From Nocardia flavorosea (GTDB taxonomy: Bacteria; Actinomycetota; Actinomycetes; Mycobacteriales; Mycobacteriaceae), in assembly GCF_015477805.1 (NCBI RefSeq), contig NZ_JADLQL010000001.1, forward strand, positions 1,054,001 to 1,118,000: DNA of 64,000 nt. Reading direction: 5' to 3'. The notes below the pieces were generated by a model. It saw only the letters and a list, made by a program, of their open reading frames with translations, searched no databases and had not been told where the DNA came from. Shown here piece after piece: positions 47,504 to 57,900 of the stretch. How positions within the stretch are numbered: position 1 is the first letter of the stretch; each line of letters starts with the position of its first letter. Made by a program: the position numbers and the translations under genes.

Positions 47504-47592
47504 TCATACAGTGTCTCCATCGGGCAACCCCTCGGTCAAACCCCCGCCGAATGTCTCATTTGCGCAGCTCGGCACGGCAAATTTCGGGTTTC

Positions 47593-47609
47593 GTTACCGT
47601 TCGGTTATC
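47593..47609 (+). promoter_or_regulatory. MtrA-like direct repeat upstream of the M23 peptidase gene
   Basis: GTTACC (47593-47598) and GTTATC (47604-47609) form a direct repeat with an 11-base period, the layout described for binding sites of the actinobacterial response regulator MtrA, which controls cell-wall hydrolase genes. A 6-bp hairpin CCTGGG / CCCAGG follows at 47615-47634. The site is 80-100 bases before the M23 gene start. Confidence 0.45.
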
Positions 47610-47690
47610 AGCGACCTGGGCTTATACACCCAGGGTGACGGTTGCCACACGCTTGCTGACTCCGCGTGCAAGTCCCCTAACTTGTAACTC

Positions 47691-48401
47691 ATGCCCGTGA
47701 CCCTTCCGTTACCTCTCCGCAAGCTCACGGTGCCGTCGATCGGCCGTCGTCGCGTAACGACGCAGGTTGTCGCCACCACGACTGCGCTGTGCGCCGGTTT
47801 CGGCCTCCTCGCCGCAGGGGCCGATTCCGATAACGAAAACATCAAGAACGTGGCCGCCACCGCGCCCGCCGAGCAGGTCGCCGACGATGCGCCCGCCGCC
47901 GAGCAGCAGGCCCACTCCCACGATCCGGCGGCCTGGGACCCGAACAAGCCCGCGGCCGACAATCAGCCCGTCGCGTTCCCCTTCCTGCCGCCGCCCCGGC
48001 CTACCACCGTACGTCCGGTCGACGCCGTGGTCAGCTCCGGTTTCGGCCCGCGCTGGGGTGCCAACCACTTCGGTATCGACTTCGCCGGTCAGCAGGGTGT
48101 GCCGATCCGCTCGGTCACCGACGGTGTGGTGATCGAGGCCGGTCCGGCCACCGGGTTCGGCCTGTGGGTCCGTGTCCAGCAGGACGACGGTACCGTCGGC
48201 GTGTACGGGCATATGCAGGACATTCTGGTCCACGTCGGCCAGCCGGTACGGGCCGGCGATGTGATCGCCACCGTCGGCAGCCGCGGCCAGTCCACCGGAC
48301 CGCATCTGCACTACGAGGTGCATCAGCCGGGTGTCGGCAAGATCGACCCGCAGCCGTGGTTCGCCGCGCGCGGCCTCGACGTCATGAACTTCCCGGGCTG
48401 A
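47691..48401 (+). CDS. Secreted M23-family peptidoglycan endopeptidase (LytM-like)
   Basis: 236-aa exported metallopeptidase. A basic N-terminus precedes a hydrophobic segment (VVATTTALCAGFGLLAAGA, ~26-44), a signal peptide or anchor. A Pro/Ala-rich linker leads to the M23 domain with zinc ligands H126 and D130 (NHFGIDFAG), H174 (VYGHM) and H205/H207 (TGPHLHYEV), a complete active site. Such enzymes cut peptide cross-links in peptidoglycan or, when inactive, activate other hydrolases; this one looks catalytic. The ATG at 47691 has no close RBS, but an upstream hairpin and possible MtrA site lie in the 187-base leader. Confidence 0.88.
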   Translation: MPVTLPLPLRKLTVPSIGRRRVTTQVVATTTALCAGFGLLAAGADSDNENIKNVAATAPAEQVADDAPAAEQQAHSHDPAAWDPNKPAADNQPVAFPFLPPPRPTTVRPVDAVVSSGFGPRWGANHFGIDFAGQQGVPIRSVTDGVVIEAGPATGFGLWVRVQQDDGTVGVYGHMQDILVHVGQPVRAGDVIATVGSRGQSTGPHLHYEVHQPGVGKIDPQPWFAARGLDVMNFPG

Positions 48402-48829
48402 CCTGCCCCGCACCCATTCCGGCGGCCGGCACCGGCACCCCGGTAGCGGATCCACTCGGTCCCGCAGCGGGACGTTGCGGGTGCGGTGCCGTTCCTGCCG
48501 CCGGTCCACGTTCGCGATATCACCGCCCGGCGAGCCGGAGTTTCCGGCCGCTCCACAATCTCCGATCTTCGTCGGGTGATCGGATGCCTGCACCGGCCAT
48601 TGCTGCTCTGTACCGCAGCGATGGCCGGTCTGGTGTTTCTACCCGATCGCGACGGTTGCCGAGGATCGGCAGCTGCTCGATGATTCCGTGCCGCTGAAGT
48701 ACCGCAGCTCTCGTTGCGAATCTGCTGATTGCCGTGATCGTTTCGATACGGCCCGGCGCGAATAGGCCGACCGTCCGGGCGATTCGCGCCGGACCGGCGA
48801 GGCGGGATACCGATCACCCGCGGCCGGGA
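48402..48829. other. Intergenic region without a supported gene
   Basis: 428 bases after the M23 gene. Frames on either strand (for example 48486-48683) have no RBS or recognisable sequence. A palindrome GTCCCGC-A-GCGGGAC lies at 48459-48473, 58 bases past the stop, and might end the transcript. Confidence 0.5.
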
Positions 48830-49153
48830 TCAACGCAAGCGTTCGGCGTCCCGGGCGAGTTCCACCAGCACCGCGCTGAGACGTGCGAGTTCGTCGTTAT
48901 CCGCTCCCTCGTCGATGGCCGTCGCCACATCCTCGGCGGCACAGCGCGCCGCGAACCAGCGATCCGCGAGAGCGGCAGCTTCGGCCGCACTGAGCACCAC
49001 CGAATCAGCGGGGATACCAGTGCCCTTCACATTGTTGCGGTGCTCATAGGCGCGCTGACGGCAGGACTGCCGGCAATACCGGCGCCGCCGCCCCGCTTCC
49101 GTATCAACGATTTCCCGACCACACCACAGACAGGACTGCAACCGGCGCGACAT
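48830..49153 (-). CDS. Small zinc-finger protein (107 aa)
   Basis: The N-terminus holds a treble-clef-like zinc site: C8 and C11 (SCLWCG), C27 and C31 (RRYCRQSCRQRAYEHR), followed by an Ala/Asp/Glu-rich helical tail ending ELARDAERLR. The CxxC...RRRxYCSxxCRQRAxR motif is common in actinobacterial DNA- or RNA-associated small proteins of unknown function. ATG at 49153 is the start that begins just before the zinc site; the RBS is weak. Divergent from rbpA. Confidence 0.8.
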   Translation of the reverse strand: MSRRLQSCLWCGREIVDTEAGRRRRYCRQSCRQRAYEHRNNVKGTGIPADSVVLSAAEAAALADRWFAARCAAEDVATAIDEGADNDELARLSAVLVELARDAERLR

Positions 49154-49576
49154 GACCCGACACCCTAATAGGCGCTCGCTCAGCAGCACACACCGCACAC
49201 CGCGCAGAGTTCCCAGGCCCGACGCCGTACAATTACAAGGCTCTCCCGAACTGGGAACGGAACGACCCTCGCGAACGTTGACAAGAACAGGGCGCACGGC
49301 CGTAACCGGCACGAACCGCGGTTCATATAGCGGGAACGGCCCGCAGACGTGACCCGAACGGTCGGCGGAAGGTAACGGCCGGCGATACGCGAACCCACGA
49401 AGTTCGCGACAGCACAACCACAGGGGTCAACCCACCGGTTCGCCCCGGGCGGGTTCCGGTGCACCGCAGTGGATACGCCGAGAGGTGTTTCCGATCCGGT
49501 GACCGGAACCGAACAACCGGGAACCCGCGGACCTGCGCGCGGTAACGCGCCGACAACACAGAGAGGACCTGTACAG
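49154..49576 (+). promoter_or_regulatory. rbpA upstream region with sigma-R/H-like promoter at 49253-49279
   Basis: 423 bases before rbpA without a supported gene. GGGAAC at 49253-49258 is followed after exactly 18 bases by GTT at 49277-49279, matching the GGAAY-N18-GTT type of promoter read by SigR (Streptomyces) or SigH (mycobacteria), and rbpA is a known SigR target in Streptomyces. It would leave an untranslated leader of nearly 300 bases. Other GGGAAC copies (49332, 49519) lack a partner GTT. Confidence 0.45.
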
Positions 49577-49912
49577 ATGGCAGATCGCGTACTCCGGGGC
49601 AGCCGGCTCGGAGCGGTGAGCTACGAAACCGACCGCGACCATGATCTGGCTCCGCGCCGGATCGCCCGGTACCGGACCGACAATGGTGAAGAATTCGATG
49701 TCCCGTTCGCCGACGACGCCGAGATCCCGCCGACCTGGCTGTGCAAGAACGGTCAGGAAGGGGTACTGCTCGAAGGCACCTCGCAGGAGGCCAAGAAGGT
49801 GAAGCCGCCGCGCACGCATTGGGACATGCTGCTGGAACGGCGCAGTAAGGAAGAGCTCGAGGAACTGCTGAAGGAGCGCCTGGAACTGCTCAAGACCCGC
49901 CGCCGGGGCTGA
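49577..49912 (+). CDS. rbpA: RNA polymerase-binding protein RbpA
   Basis: 111-aa transcription factor, the same length as in M. tuberculosis. RbpA binds group 1/2 sigma factors and core polymerase, stabilising the open complex. Visible parts: core domain RVLRGSRLGAVSYETDRDHDLAPR, then RIARYRTDNGEEFDVPFADDAEIP and WLCKNGQEGVLLEG, the basic linker KKVKPPRTHWDMLLERRS and the sigma-interacting domain KEELEELLKERLELLKTRR. The ATG at 49577 has GAGG about ten bases upstream; a GTG-started extension from 49469 has no similarity. Its own terminator follows 53 bases after the stop. Confidence 0.97.
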   Translation: MADRVLRGSRLGAVSYETDRDHDLAPRRIARYRTDNGEEFDVPFADDAEIPPTWLCKNGQEGVLLEGTSQEAKKVKPPRTHWDMLLERRSKEELEELLKERLELLKTRRRG

Positions 49913-49964
49913 GTCGCAGCTCTTCGGGAGTTGTGGATCGGGGCGCGACCCGAACACCGGCTGA

Positions 49965-50007
49965 CAAAGGCCGTACCCGCCGGATGATCCGGCGAGTACG
50001 GCCTTTG
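49965..50007 (+). terminator. Strong terminator behind rbpA
   Basis: A 20-bp stem (49965-49984 pairing with 49988-50007) with a 3-base loop TGA and one mismatch. The stem begins with CAAAGG and ends with CCTTTG, so it carries A/T-tracts at both sides and can serve rbpA and, from the other strand, the convergent ABC permease gene. Confidence 0.85.
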
Positions 50008-50052
50008 CCGTGTTTCGGTGGTGGGGCCGGGTGGCGGCTCCACCACGCTGGT

Positions 50053-50961
50053 TCAGCGGCTGGCCACCCGGCGGTAGCGCAGCAGTGCCAGCGGCATCGC
50101 TATGAGCAGGATCACCACCGAGCAGATCACGGCGTATTCCACACAGTGCTCGGCCGGCCAGCCGGTCGGCGCCTCGAACGTCGGCGGCGCACTGTTGTCG
50201 AACAGTTTCCGGCCGGTCGCCGCGACCGCGGTGATCGGATTCCATTCGGCGATCGTGCGCAGCGGGCCGGGCAGGGTTTCCGCGGAGATGAACGCCGAGG
50301 AGATGAACGACAGCGGGAACAACCAGATCAGCCCGGCGCTCTGCGCGACCTCCACATTCGGCGCGAGCAGGCCGGTGAGCGCGCCCACCCACGACATGGC
50401 GAAGGCGAACAACAAGATCACACCGTAGGCGAGTGCGGCATCGGCGAGACTGCCCTCGATACTCCAGCCGACGATATATCCGCAGACGGTCATCACCAGC
50501 AAGCTCAGCACACTCACCACGAGATCCGACAGGGTCCGGCCCATCAGCACCGCCAGCCGCGACATGGGCAGCGCCCGCATCCGGTCGATGATGCCCTTCT
50601 CGAGGTCGCCGGCCAGACCGACGGTGGTGAACGCGGCGCTGAACGCGACGGTCTGCGCCATGATCCCGGCGATCAGGAATTCCCGGTATTCGCCACCGCC
50701 GAGGGAGGCGCCGAAAACGTAGGCGAACAGGAAGACAAACATCAGCGGCTGCACGGTGGCGGTGACCAGCAGTGTGGGTACCCGCATGATGGTGAGCAGG
50801 TTGCGGTGCGCGACGATCGCGCTGTCGCGAACGATCCGCAGCCGGGGCTCGGCCGATTTCGGGATCCGGTGCGAGGCGGGCGCGTGTTCGGTTTCCGCGG
50901 TGTCCTCCTCGGTCCGGCCGGTGGTTTCGGTTTTCTCGACCGCCACTTCTGCGGTGCTCAC
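50053..50961 (-). CDS. ABC-2 type exporter permease, DrrB-like
   Basis: 302-aa permease with six predicted membrane helices after a charged 45-residue N-terminus: PTLLVTATVQPLMFVFLFAYVFG, FLIAGIMAQTVAFSAAFTTVG, SDLVVSVLSLLVMTVCGYIVG and others up to VICSVVILLIAMPLALL. The DrrB/ABC-2 marks EKGIIDRMRALPMSR and WLFPLSFISSAFISAETLP are clear. It pairs with the ATPase gene, whose stop overlaps its ATG. Together they would export a lipophilic compound, most simply the product of the NRPS encoded upstream. Convergent with rbpA. Confidence 0.9.
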   Translation of the reverse strand: MSTAEVAVEKTETTGRTEEDTAETEHAPASHRIPKSAEPRLRIVRDSAIVAHRNLLTIMRVPTLLVTATVQPLMFVFLFAYVFGASLGGGEYREFLIAGIMAQTVAFSAAFTTVGLAGDLEKGIIDRMRALPMSRLAVLMGRTLSDLVVSVLSLLVMTVCGYIVGWSIEGSLADAALAYGVILLFAFAMSWVGALTGLLAPNVEVAQSAGLIWLFPLSFISSAFISAETLPGPLRTIAEWNPITAVAATGRKLFDNSAPPTFEAPTGWPAEHCVEYAVICSVVILLIAMPLALLRYRRVASR

Positions 50962-51950
50962 GACATGATCTCCTCGGGTACATCGCTGCTGGTTTCCGGC
51001 TCGGAGTCCGGGGTCGCCGGAGAGCCGGTGAGGGACAGGAATACGTCGTCGAGACTGGGCCGATGCACGCGGGCATCGACTGCCAGTACGTCTGCGTCGT
51101 CGAGGCGGCGCAGCGCTTCGACCATGGTGCGGGACCCGTCGGCGACCACCACCGATACCTCGTCGGCACTTGCCTCGTGCGCGGGTTCGCCGAGGCCGAC
51201 ATCGGCGAGCACCCGCAGGGCGGGCGCCGGATCCTGGCCGGGTGCCAGGGTGACGGTGAGCCGGTCCCCGCCGATCGAGGATTTGAGTTCGTCGGCCGAA
51301 CCGCGGGCGATGACGCGGCCCTTGTCGATCACCGTGATCTGATCGGCCAGCCGGTCGGCTTCCTCCAGATACTGGGTGGTCAGCAGGACGGTGGTGCCGT
51401 CGCGTACGAGATCACCGATCACCCGCCACATATCGGTGCGGGCCCGCGGGTCCAGGCCGGTGGTCGGCTCGTCGAGTACCACCACCGGCGGCCGGGCGAT
51501 CAGTGCGCCGGCCAGGTCGAGCCGGCGGGTCATACCACCGGAGTAGGTTCCGGCGCGGCGGTCGGCTGCGTCCTCGAGCCCGAACTGCCCGAGCAGTTCG
51601 CGGGCCCGGTCGGCGGCGCTCTCGCGACTCATTCCATAGAGCCGGGCGACCATGCGCAGGTTCTCGTAGCCGGTGAGGTTGGCGTCCACCGCCGCGTACT
51701 GGCCGGACAATCCGATCAGGCGGCGGGCGGCGGCCGGATCGTGCAGTACATCGACCCCCGCGACCCGCACCGTTCCGGCGTTGGGCCGCAGCAGCGTGGT
51801 CACGATACGGACCGTGGTGGTTTTCCCGGCGCCGTTGGGGCCGAGCAGACCCATCACGGTGCCGGCGGGTATTTCGAGATCGACATCGTCCAAAACGCGG
51901 ACCCGGCCGTAGTTCTTCACCAGGCCGGTGATCTGTACCGCGGGCTTCAC
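50958..51950 (-). CDS. ABC transporter ATP-binding protein, DrrA-like
   Basis: 330-aa ATPase. Walker A GPNGAGKTT (37-45), Q-loop SGQYAAVD, signature YSGGMTRRLDLAGALI, Walker B VVVLDEPTTGLDP and the H-loop replaced by LTTQYLEEAD, which is usual for DrrA-type exporters. The C-terminal 90 residues form the extra regulatory domain of daunorubicin-resistance ATPases. GTG at 51950 follows AAGGAGA; it begins 46 bases after the NRPS stop on the same strand, so the three genes likely form one transcript. Confidence 0.92.
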   Translation of the reverse strand: MKPAVQITGLVKNYGRVRVLDDVDLEIPAGTVMGLLGPNGAGKTTTVRIVTTLLRPNAGTVRVAGVDVLHDPAAARRLIGLSGQYAAVDANLTGYENLRMVARLYGMSRESAADRARELLGQFGLEDAADRRAGTYSGGMTRRLDLAGALIARPPVVVLDEPTTGLDPRARTDMWRVIGDLVRDGTTVLLTTQYLEEADRLADQITVIDKGRVIARGSADELKSSIGGDRLTVTLAPGQDPAPALRVLADVGLGEPAHEASADEVSVVVADGSRTMVEALRRLDDADVLAVDARVHRPSLDDVFLSLTGSPATPDSEPETSSDVPEEIMS

Positions 51951-51996
51951 TGAGCGTTCTCCTTCGTTTCGGTACCGGGCTGGTCCCCGCGCGCAA

Positions 51997-54900
51997 TCAG
52001 GTGCGCAGGCGCGCGCGGAGGTGTTCGCGCAGTACGGGTCCGATCACCGCGAGGGATTGCGCCGTGGTCATCTCCGCGTGCGTGCATTCGATGTCATGAG
52101 CTGTCACCGCGCCGGTGACGAACTGCTGCCAGGCGCCGGGGCGGCGGTCGGCTGCGGCCCGGTTCACCGGATCGGTGGCGGCGGCGAAGAACAGCAGGTC
52201 GCCGTCGAATACGCCGGGCCGGAACCCGTTGGCCTGTACCGTGCCGTCGGCGTAGCCGGCGTAGAGCCGTTCCAAATGCTCGAGAGTGAGCGCCGCGAAC
52301 GGCCCGGGCCGGGATCGCAACATTTCGGCGGCCTCGGCCAGGGTGGGTTCCGCGCCGTCGACGCCGAGGTCGCCGCCGAATTCGCCGATGATCTCGGTGA
52401 TCGTCGGCATCGCGTGTTCGGCCAGATCGTCGGAGAGCCGGTAGCTGTCCAGCATGGTCAGCGAGGCGACCTCCTCACCGTCCGCCTGCAACCGGACGGC
52501 GATCTCGTGGGCGATGAGACCGCCCAGCGACCAGCCGAGCAACTGGTAGGGCCCGTGCGGCTGCACCGACCGGATATGACTCAGATAGTGCTCGGCGACC
52601 TCGGCGATCGAGCCGAATCCGGGCTTCCCCGTCGCCTGCGGCGCCTGCAGTCCGTAGACCGGCTGATCGGCGGGCAGTTCGGCGAGCAATCCGGCGTAGC
52701 ACCAGGACAGCCCGATAGCGGGGTGGATACAGAACAGCGGGGCGCGGCCCGATCCGGAATCGGGTCGCAGCGGCAGCAGCGGCGCGAGGGCAAGAGCCAT
52801 CGCGTCGTCCGCGGTGCCGTCGCCGAGCCGCGCGGCGAGTGCGGCCGGGGTGGATTCCCCGAACAGCAGTTGCATCGGCAGGTCCAGTCCGGCCGCACGC
52901 GCCTGGGCGACCACCTTCGTGGCGAGCAGGGAGTTACCGCCCAATTCGAAGAAACCGTCCCCCGCGCCGACGCGTTCGACTCCGAGAACGTCGGCGAAGA
53001 TTTCACACAGGGTGGCTTCTACGGGGTTCGCCGGGGCCCGGTATCCCTCGCCCGCCGCGAACACGGGCTCGGGCAGTGCGGCCCGGTCGAGTTTGCCCAC
53101 CGGGGTCAGCGGCAGCCGGTCGATCAGCATGATCGACTGCGGGACCATGTAGTTGGGCACGAATTCGGACAGGTGCGCGGTCAGCTCGGTCGCGGTGGTA
53201 CCGGGTGCGGCCTTCACATACGACACCAGCGCGGTGGCCCCCGCCGGGGTGCGGTGCCCCGCGGTATGCGAGAACTCCACCGCTGGATGCCGGCTCAGGG
53301 CGGAGTCGATCTCGCCGAGTTCGATCCGGAAGCCGCGGATCTTCACCTGGTGGTCGGTCCGGCCGACGTATTCGATATCGCTGGGGCCACCGTCGGCACC
53401 CGTCCGGATCCGCACCAGGTCGCCGGTGCGGTACATCCGCTCGCCCGGTTTCCCGAAGGGGTTGGCGACGAACCGCTGCGCGGTGAGCCCGGGGCGATCG
53501 TGGTAGCCGCGGGCCAACGCGCCGCCCGCGAGATACAACTCACCGGTGACGCCGAGCGGGGCGGGCCGCAACCGGGAATCCAGCACCATCGCGGCCACCC
53601 CGCGGATCGGTTCCCCGATCGGGATCGGCCCGGACGGCACCAGCGGATCCGAGACCACAGTGACGATGGTGGTCTCGGTGGGCCCGTAGACATTGTGCAG
53701 GTTGCGGCCCGGCGCCCAGCGGGCCACGACTTCGGCGGGCAGCGCCTCACCACCCACCAGCACATGCTGGAAGTCGGTGATACCGGCCGGGTCCACCGTG
53801 GCGAGGGCGGCCGTGGTGATGAAGGCGTGGGTGATGCGTTCGGCGATGAGTACCCGCGCCAGTTCCGTTCCGCCGACCACCCCGGGCGGAGTCAGGACCA
53901 GGGTGGCGGCACCGCCGAGCGCGAACAGCAGATCCAGCATGGCGGCGTCGAAACTCGGCGTCGCGAAATGCAGAATGCGGCTGCCGGGCCGGACATCGAA
54001 CCGCTGCGCGGTTTCCGCCGCGAAGTTCGACAGACCGCGATGGGTGACCACGACCCCCTTCGGAGTACCGGTGGATCCGGAAGTGTAGATGACATAGGCC
54101 GGGTGGTCCATCCGCAACGGCCCGGTCCGTTCCGCATCGGTGATCGGTGCGCTGGAGGCGTCCAGCACCTCCTCCCGGAAATCGGGATCGTCGAGGGCCA
54201 GCCACTGGACTGCACCCGCCAGTTGCGGCCGGTACTCGGCGAGCGTGAGCCCGAGCGCGGCACCGGAATCGGTGAGCATATGACTGATCCGGGCCGCCGG
54301 ATAACCTGGGTCGACCGGAACGAACGCAGCGCCGGTCTTGGTTACCGCCAGTACCGTCGCCACCGATTCCACGGTGCGCGGAATCCCCAGCGCCACCAGG
54401 GTTTCCGGGCCGACACCGTAACCGACGAGAACCCGCGCGAGCCGGTTGCTCCACCGGTCGAGGGCATCGTAGGTGACCTCCACGCCCGCGGCGGCCAGCG
54501 CGACCGCGCGCCGGTCGACCGAGGCGGCCGCCGCGAAAACCTCCGGCAGCGTGACCGGCTGGTCCGGATCGGCCCGGCGCAGCGGGGCCAGCGCCGACCA
54601 TTCCGCCGGTTCCAGCAACTCCAGCTCGCCGATGACCGCGGCCGGGTCGGCCGCGACGGCGGCGAGCAGCCGGACCAGCCGGCGGCCGAGCCGGGCGGCG
54701 GTCGATTCGTCGAACAGGTCCGCACTGTAGTTGACCGCGACGGCTATACCGTCCGGCGACCGATCCTCGCCCCGGCATTCGGTCAGCGTGAACTGGAGAT
54801 CGAATTTCGCGATACCGGCGTCGATATCCATCGCCTCGATACTCAGTCCCGGCAGTTCCACTGCCCGCACCGGCTCGTCGCGCACCGACAGCATCACCTG

Positions 54901-57900
54901 GAACAGCGGATGGTGCGATTGCGACCGCACCGGGTTCAGTACCTCGACGAGCCGTTCGAACGGCAATTCGGCATGCGCGAAGGCGTCGAGATCGGCCTCC
55001 CGCACCGTATCGAGCAGATCGGTGAATTGCCGGCCGGAATCGACCGGTGTCCGCAACACCAGGGTGTTGACGAACATACCGATCATCCGGTCGAGTTCGG
55101 GGTGGCCACGGCCCGCGACCGGGGTGCCGACGGCGATATCGCCGGCCCCGGTCAGGCGGTGCAGCAGTACCGCCAGCGCGGCGTGCAACACCATGAACAC
55201 GCTCACGTTGTGCCGGGCGGCGAGATCGCGCAGATCCCGGTGCGCGGCTGCGTCGAGCCGTTCCGTCACCGTGCCGCCGCGGTAGGACGGCACGGGCGGA
55301 CGTGGCCGGTCGGCGGGTACGGCGAGGAGTTCCGGTGAGCCGTCGAGCGCGTCGCGCCAGTACCCGAGCTGTCCACTGATCACCGAGTCCGGATCGTCCT
55401 CGGCACCGAGCAGTTCACGCTGCCACAGCGTGTAGTCGATGTATTGCAGCTGTTCGGCCGCGGGTCGCGGCTCGGCGCCGAGCCGCACCGTCCGGTACGC
55501 ATCCGCCACATCGGCCGCCAGCGGTTCCAGCGACCAGCCGTCCATCGCAATGTGATGTACCACCAGAACCAGGATGTGATCGTCCGGCGAGATGATGAAC
55601 AACCCTGCCCGCAAGGGGATCTGCGTGGACAGGTCGAACCCCGGGGCGATGAACCGCGCAATATCGGGGCGCGGTTCGCCGGTGATCACCTGGGTCTGCA
55701 ACTCGACCGCGGCGCCGGGGAGCTCGCGTACCAGCTGGGTGGGTTCCCCGTCGATCTCCGGAAACACCGTCCGCAGGGTTTCGTGCTGCTGCTGCACCGT
55801 GTGCAGGGCGGTCGCCAGCGCCGCCCGGTCGAGCGGGCCGCGCAACCGCAGCACCACCGGAATGTTGTAGGCGCCGGGGGTGGCCGCCGGATCGGAACCA
55901 CCGAACCGGTTGAGGAACCACAGCCGCTGCTGGGCCGGGGACAGCGGAACCCGGGCGGGCCGTTCGCGCCGTACCAGCGCGGGGCCGCTCTCACCGGCGT
56001 TCTCACCGTCCAACCGGGCGGCCAGTTCGGCGACGGTGGGCGCGGTGAAGACCGAACGTACCGCCAGCCGCACACCCGTAGCCGCTTCCAGCCGCCCGAC
56101 CAGCTGGGTCGCCAGCAGAGAGTTGCCGCCGATCTCGAAGAAATTGTCGCCGATATCGGTGACGGGTGCGTCCACCAGATCACCCATGATCTCGGCGACC
56201 AGGCATTCGGTGGCGGTCTGCGGGGCCCGCCCGGCGGCCCCGGAGGGCAGCGCATGCGGTTCGGGTAGTGCCGCGATATCCAGTTTGCCGACCGGGGTCA
56301 GCGGAATCTCGTCCAGCAGTGTGAAGGCGGTGGGCACCATATGGCGGGGCAGCCGCTGCGCGAGATATTCGCGCAGCTGCTCGGGTTCCGGCCGGCGGCC
56401 GGGATCGGACGGGTGCACATAGGCCACCAGGCGGTCCACCCCGGCTACCCGGCGTACCGCGGTGTGCGCGAAATGCACCGCCGGATGGGCGGAGAGCGCG
56501 CCGGCGATCTCGCCGAGCTCGATGCGGAACCCGCGCATCTTCACCTGGTTGTCGCTGCGGCCCAGATACCGTAGGTCACCGTCGGCGGTCCAGCGGACCA
56601 CATCGCCGGTGCGGTACATCCTGGCACCGGCGGGACCGTACGGGTCGGCGACGAATCGGGCCGCGGTGAGACCGAACCGTTCGTGATAGCCCTGGGCCAG
56701 GCCGGGTCCGCCGAGATACAGCTCGCCGGGCACACCGGTGGGCACGGGACGCAGGTGTTCGTCGAGGACCACCGCCCGTACCCCGCGGATCAGCGACGCC
56801 AGACCGGCGGGCCGGTCCGGCACCACCGGGGTCACCGAGACCACGACGGTGGTTTCGGTGGGCCCGTAGCCGTTGAACATCCGCCGGCCCGGTGCCCAGC
56901 GCGCCACCAGTTCGGGGCCGACGTGTTCGCCGCCGACCATCAGGCCGCGCAACCGCGGCAGCGGCCACCGGTCCGGGTCGATGGTGGCAAGGGCGGCCGG
57001 GGTGATGAAGGTGTGTGTCACTTCGGCACGGGTCATGAGGTCGGCCAGTTCGTCGCCGCCGTACACCTCCGGCGGGACGATCACCATGGCGGCACCGGGA
57101 CCGATGGCGAGCAACAGGTCCAGCACCGCGGCGTCGAAACTCGGCGACGAGAAATGCAGTGTCCGCGCCCCGGGGTGGATGGCGAGCCGATCCCGGAACT
57201 CGTCGGCGAGATCGGCCAGCGAACCGTGGGTGGCGATGACGCCCTTGGGTTTCCCCGTGGACCCGGAGGTGTAGATCAGGTACGCCGGATCGGCGACCCG
57301 GACCGGGCGGACCCGGTCGGCATCGGTGACCGGGTCCGCCGGGACACCGGTTTCGCGCCGCCCGGCGGGAGTGTCGAGCAGCAGCCAATCGATATGGTCG
57401 CCGCCCGCGGCGCGCAGCGTCTCCGCATGTCCTGCGCGGCTGATCCCGACGATGCAGCCGGAATCGGCGAGCATATGCGCAACCCGCTCGGCGGGATAGT
57501 TAGGATCCACCGGAACGAACGCAGCCCCGGATTTGGCGATGGCCAGCATGGCGGTGACCGAATCGGCGGACCGGGTGAGCCCGAGCGCGACCCGGTCTCC
57601 GGCGCCCAGACCGCGCCGGATCAACGCCCGCGCCAGCCGGTTGGCCCGCCGATCCAGTTCGGCGTAGGTGAGTACGGTGTCCTCGGCGTAGAGCGCCGGG
57701 CGGGCACCGTGCGCGAGAACGGTCGAGGCGAACAGACCGGCCAGGGTACGCGGGATTCCGGGGACCGGACCGCGGGCGGGGCTGTAGGTGGCGCGTTCGG
57801 AATCGGTGCGCGTATCGATATCGCCCACCGCGATATCGGGTCGTGCGGTGACGGCGGCCAGGACCCGCAGGAACCGCTCGGCCAGAGTGTGCACCGTAGT

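Noticed and set aside
47504..47690. Possible c-di-AMP (ydaO) riboswitch before the M23 gene
   Set aside because: Such riboswitches occur before cell-wall hydrolase genes, but the leader is short and I cannot find the conserved core; only a simple hairpin is visible.
49427..51202. 591-codon minus-strand frame running across rbpA and the ABC genes
   Set aside because: Overlaps three real genes in other frames or strand, and has no family similarity.
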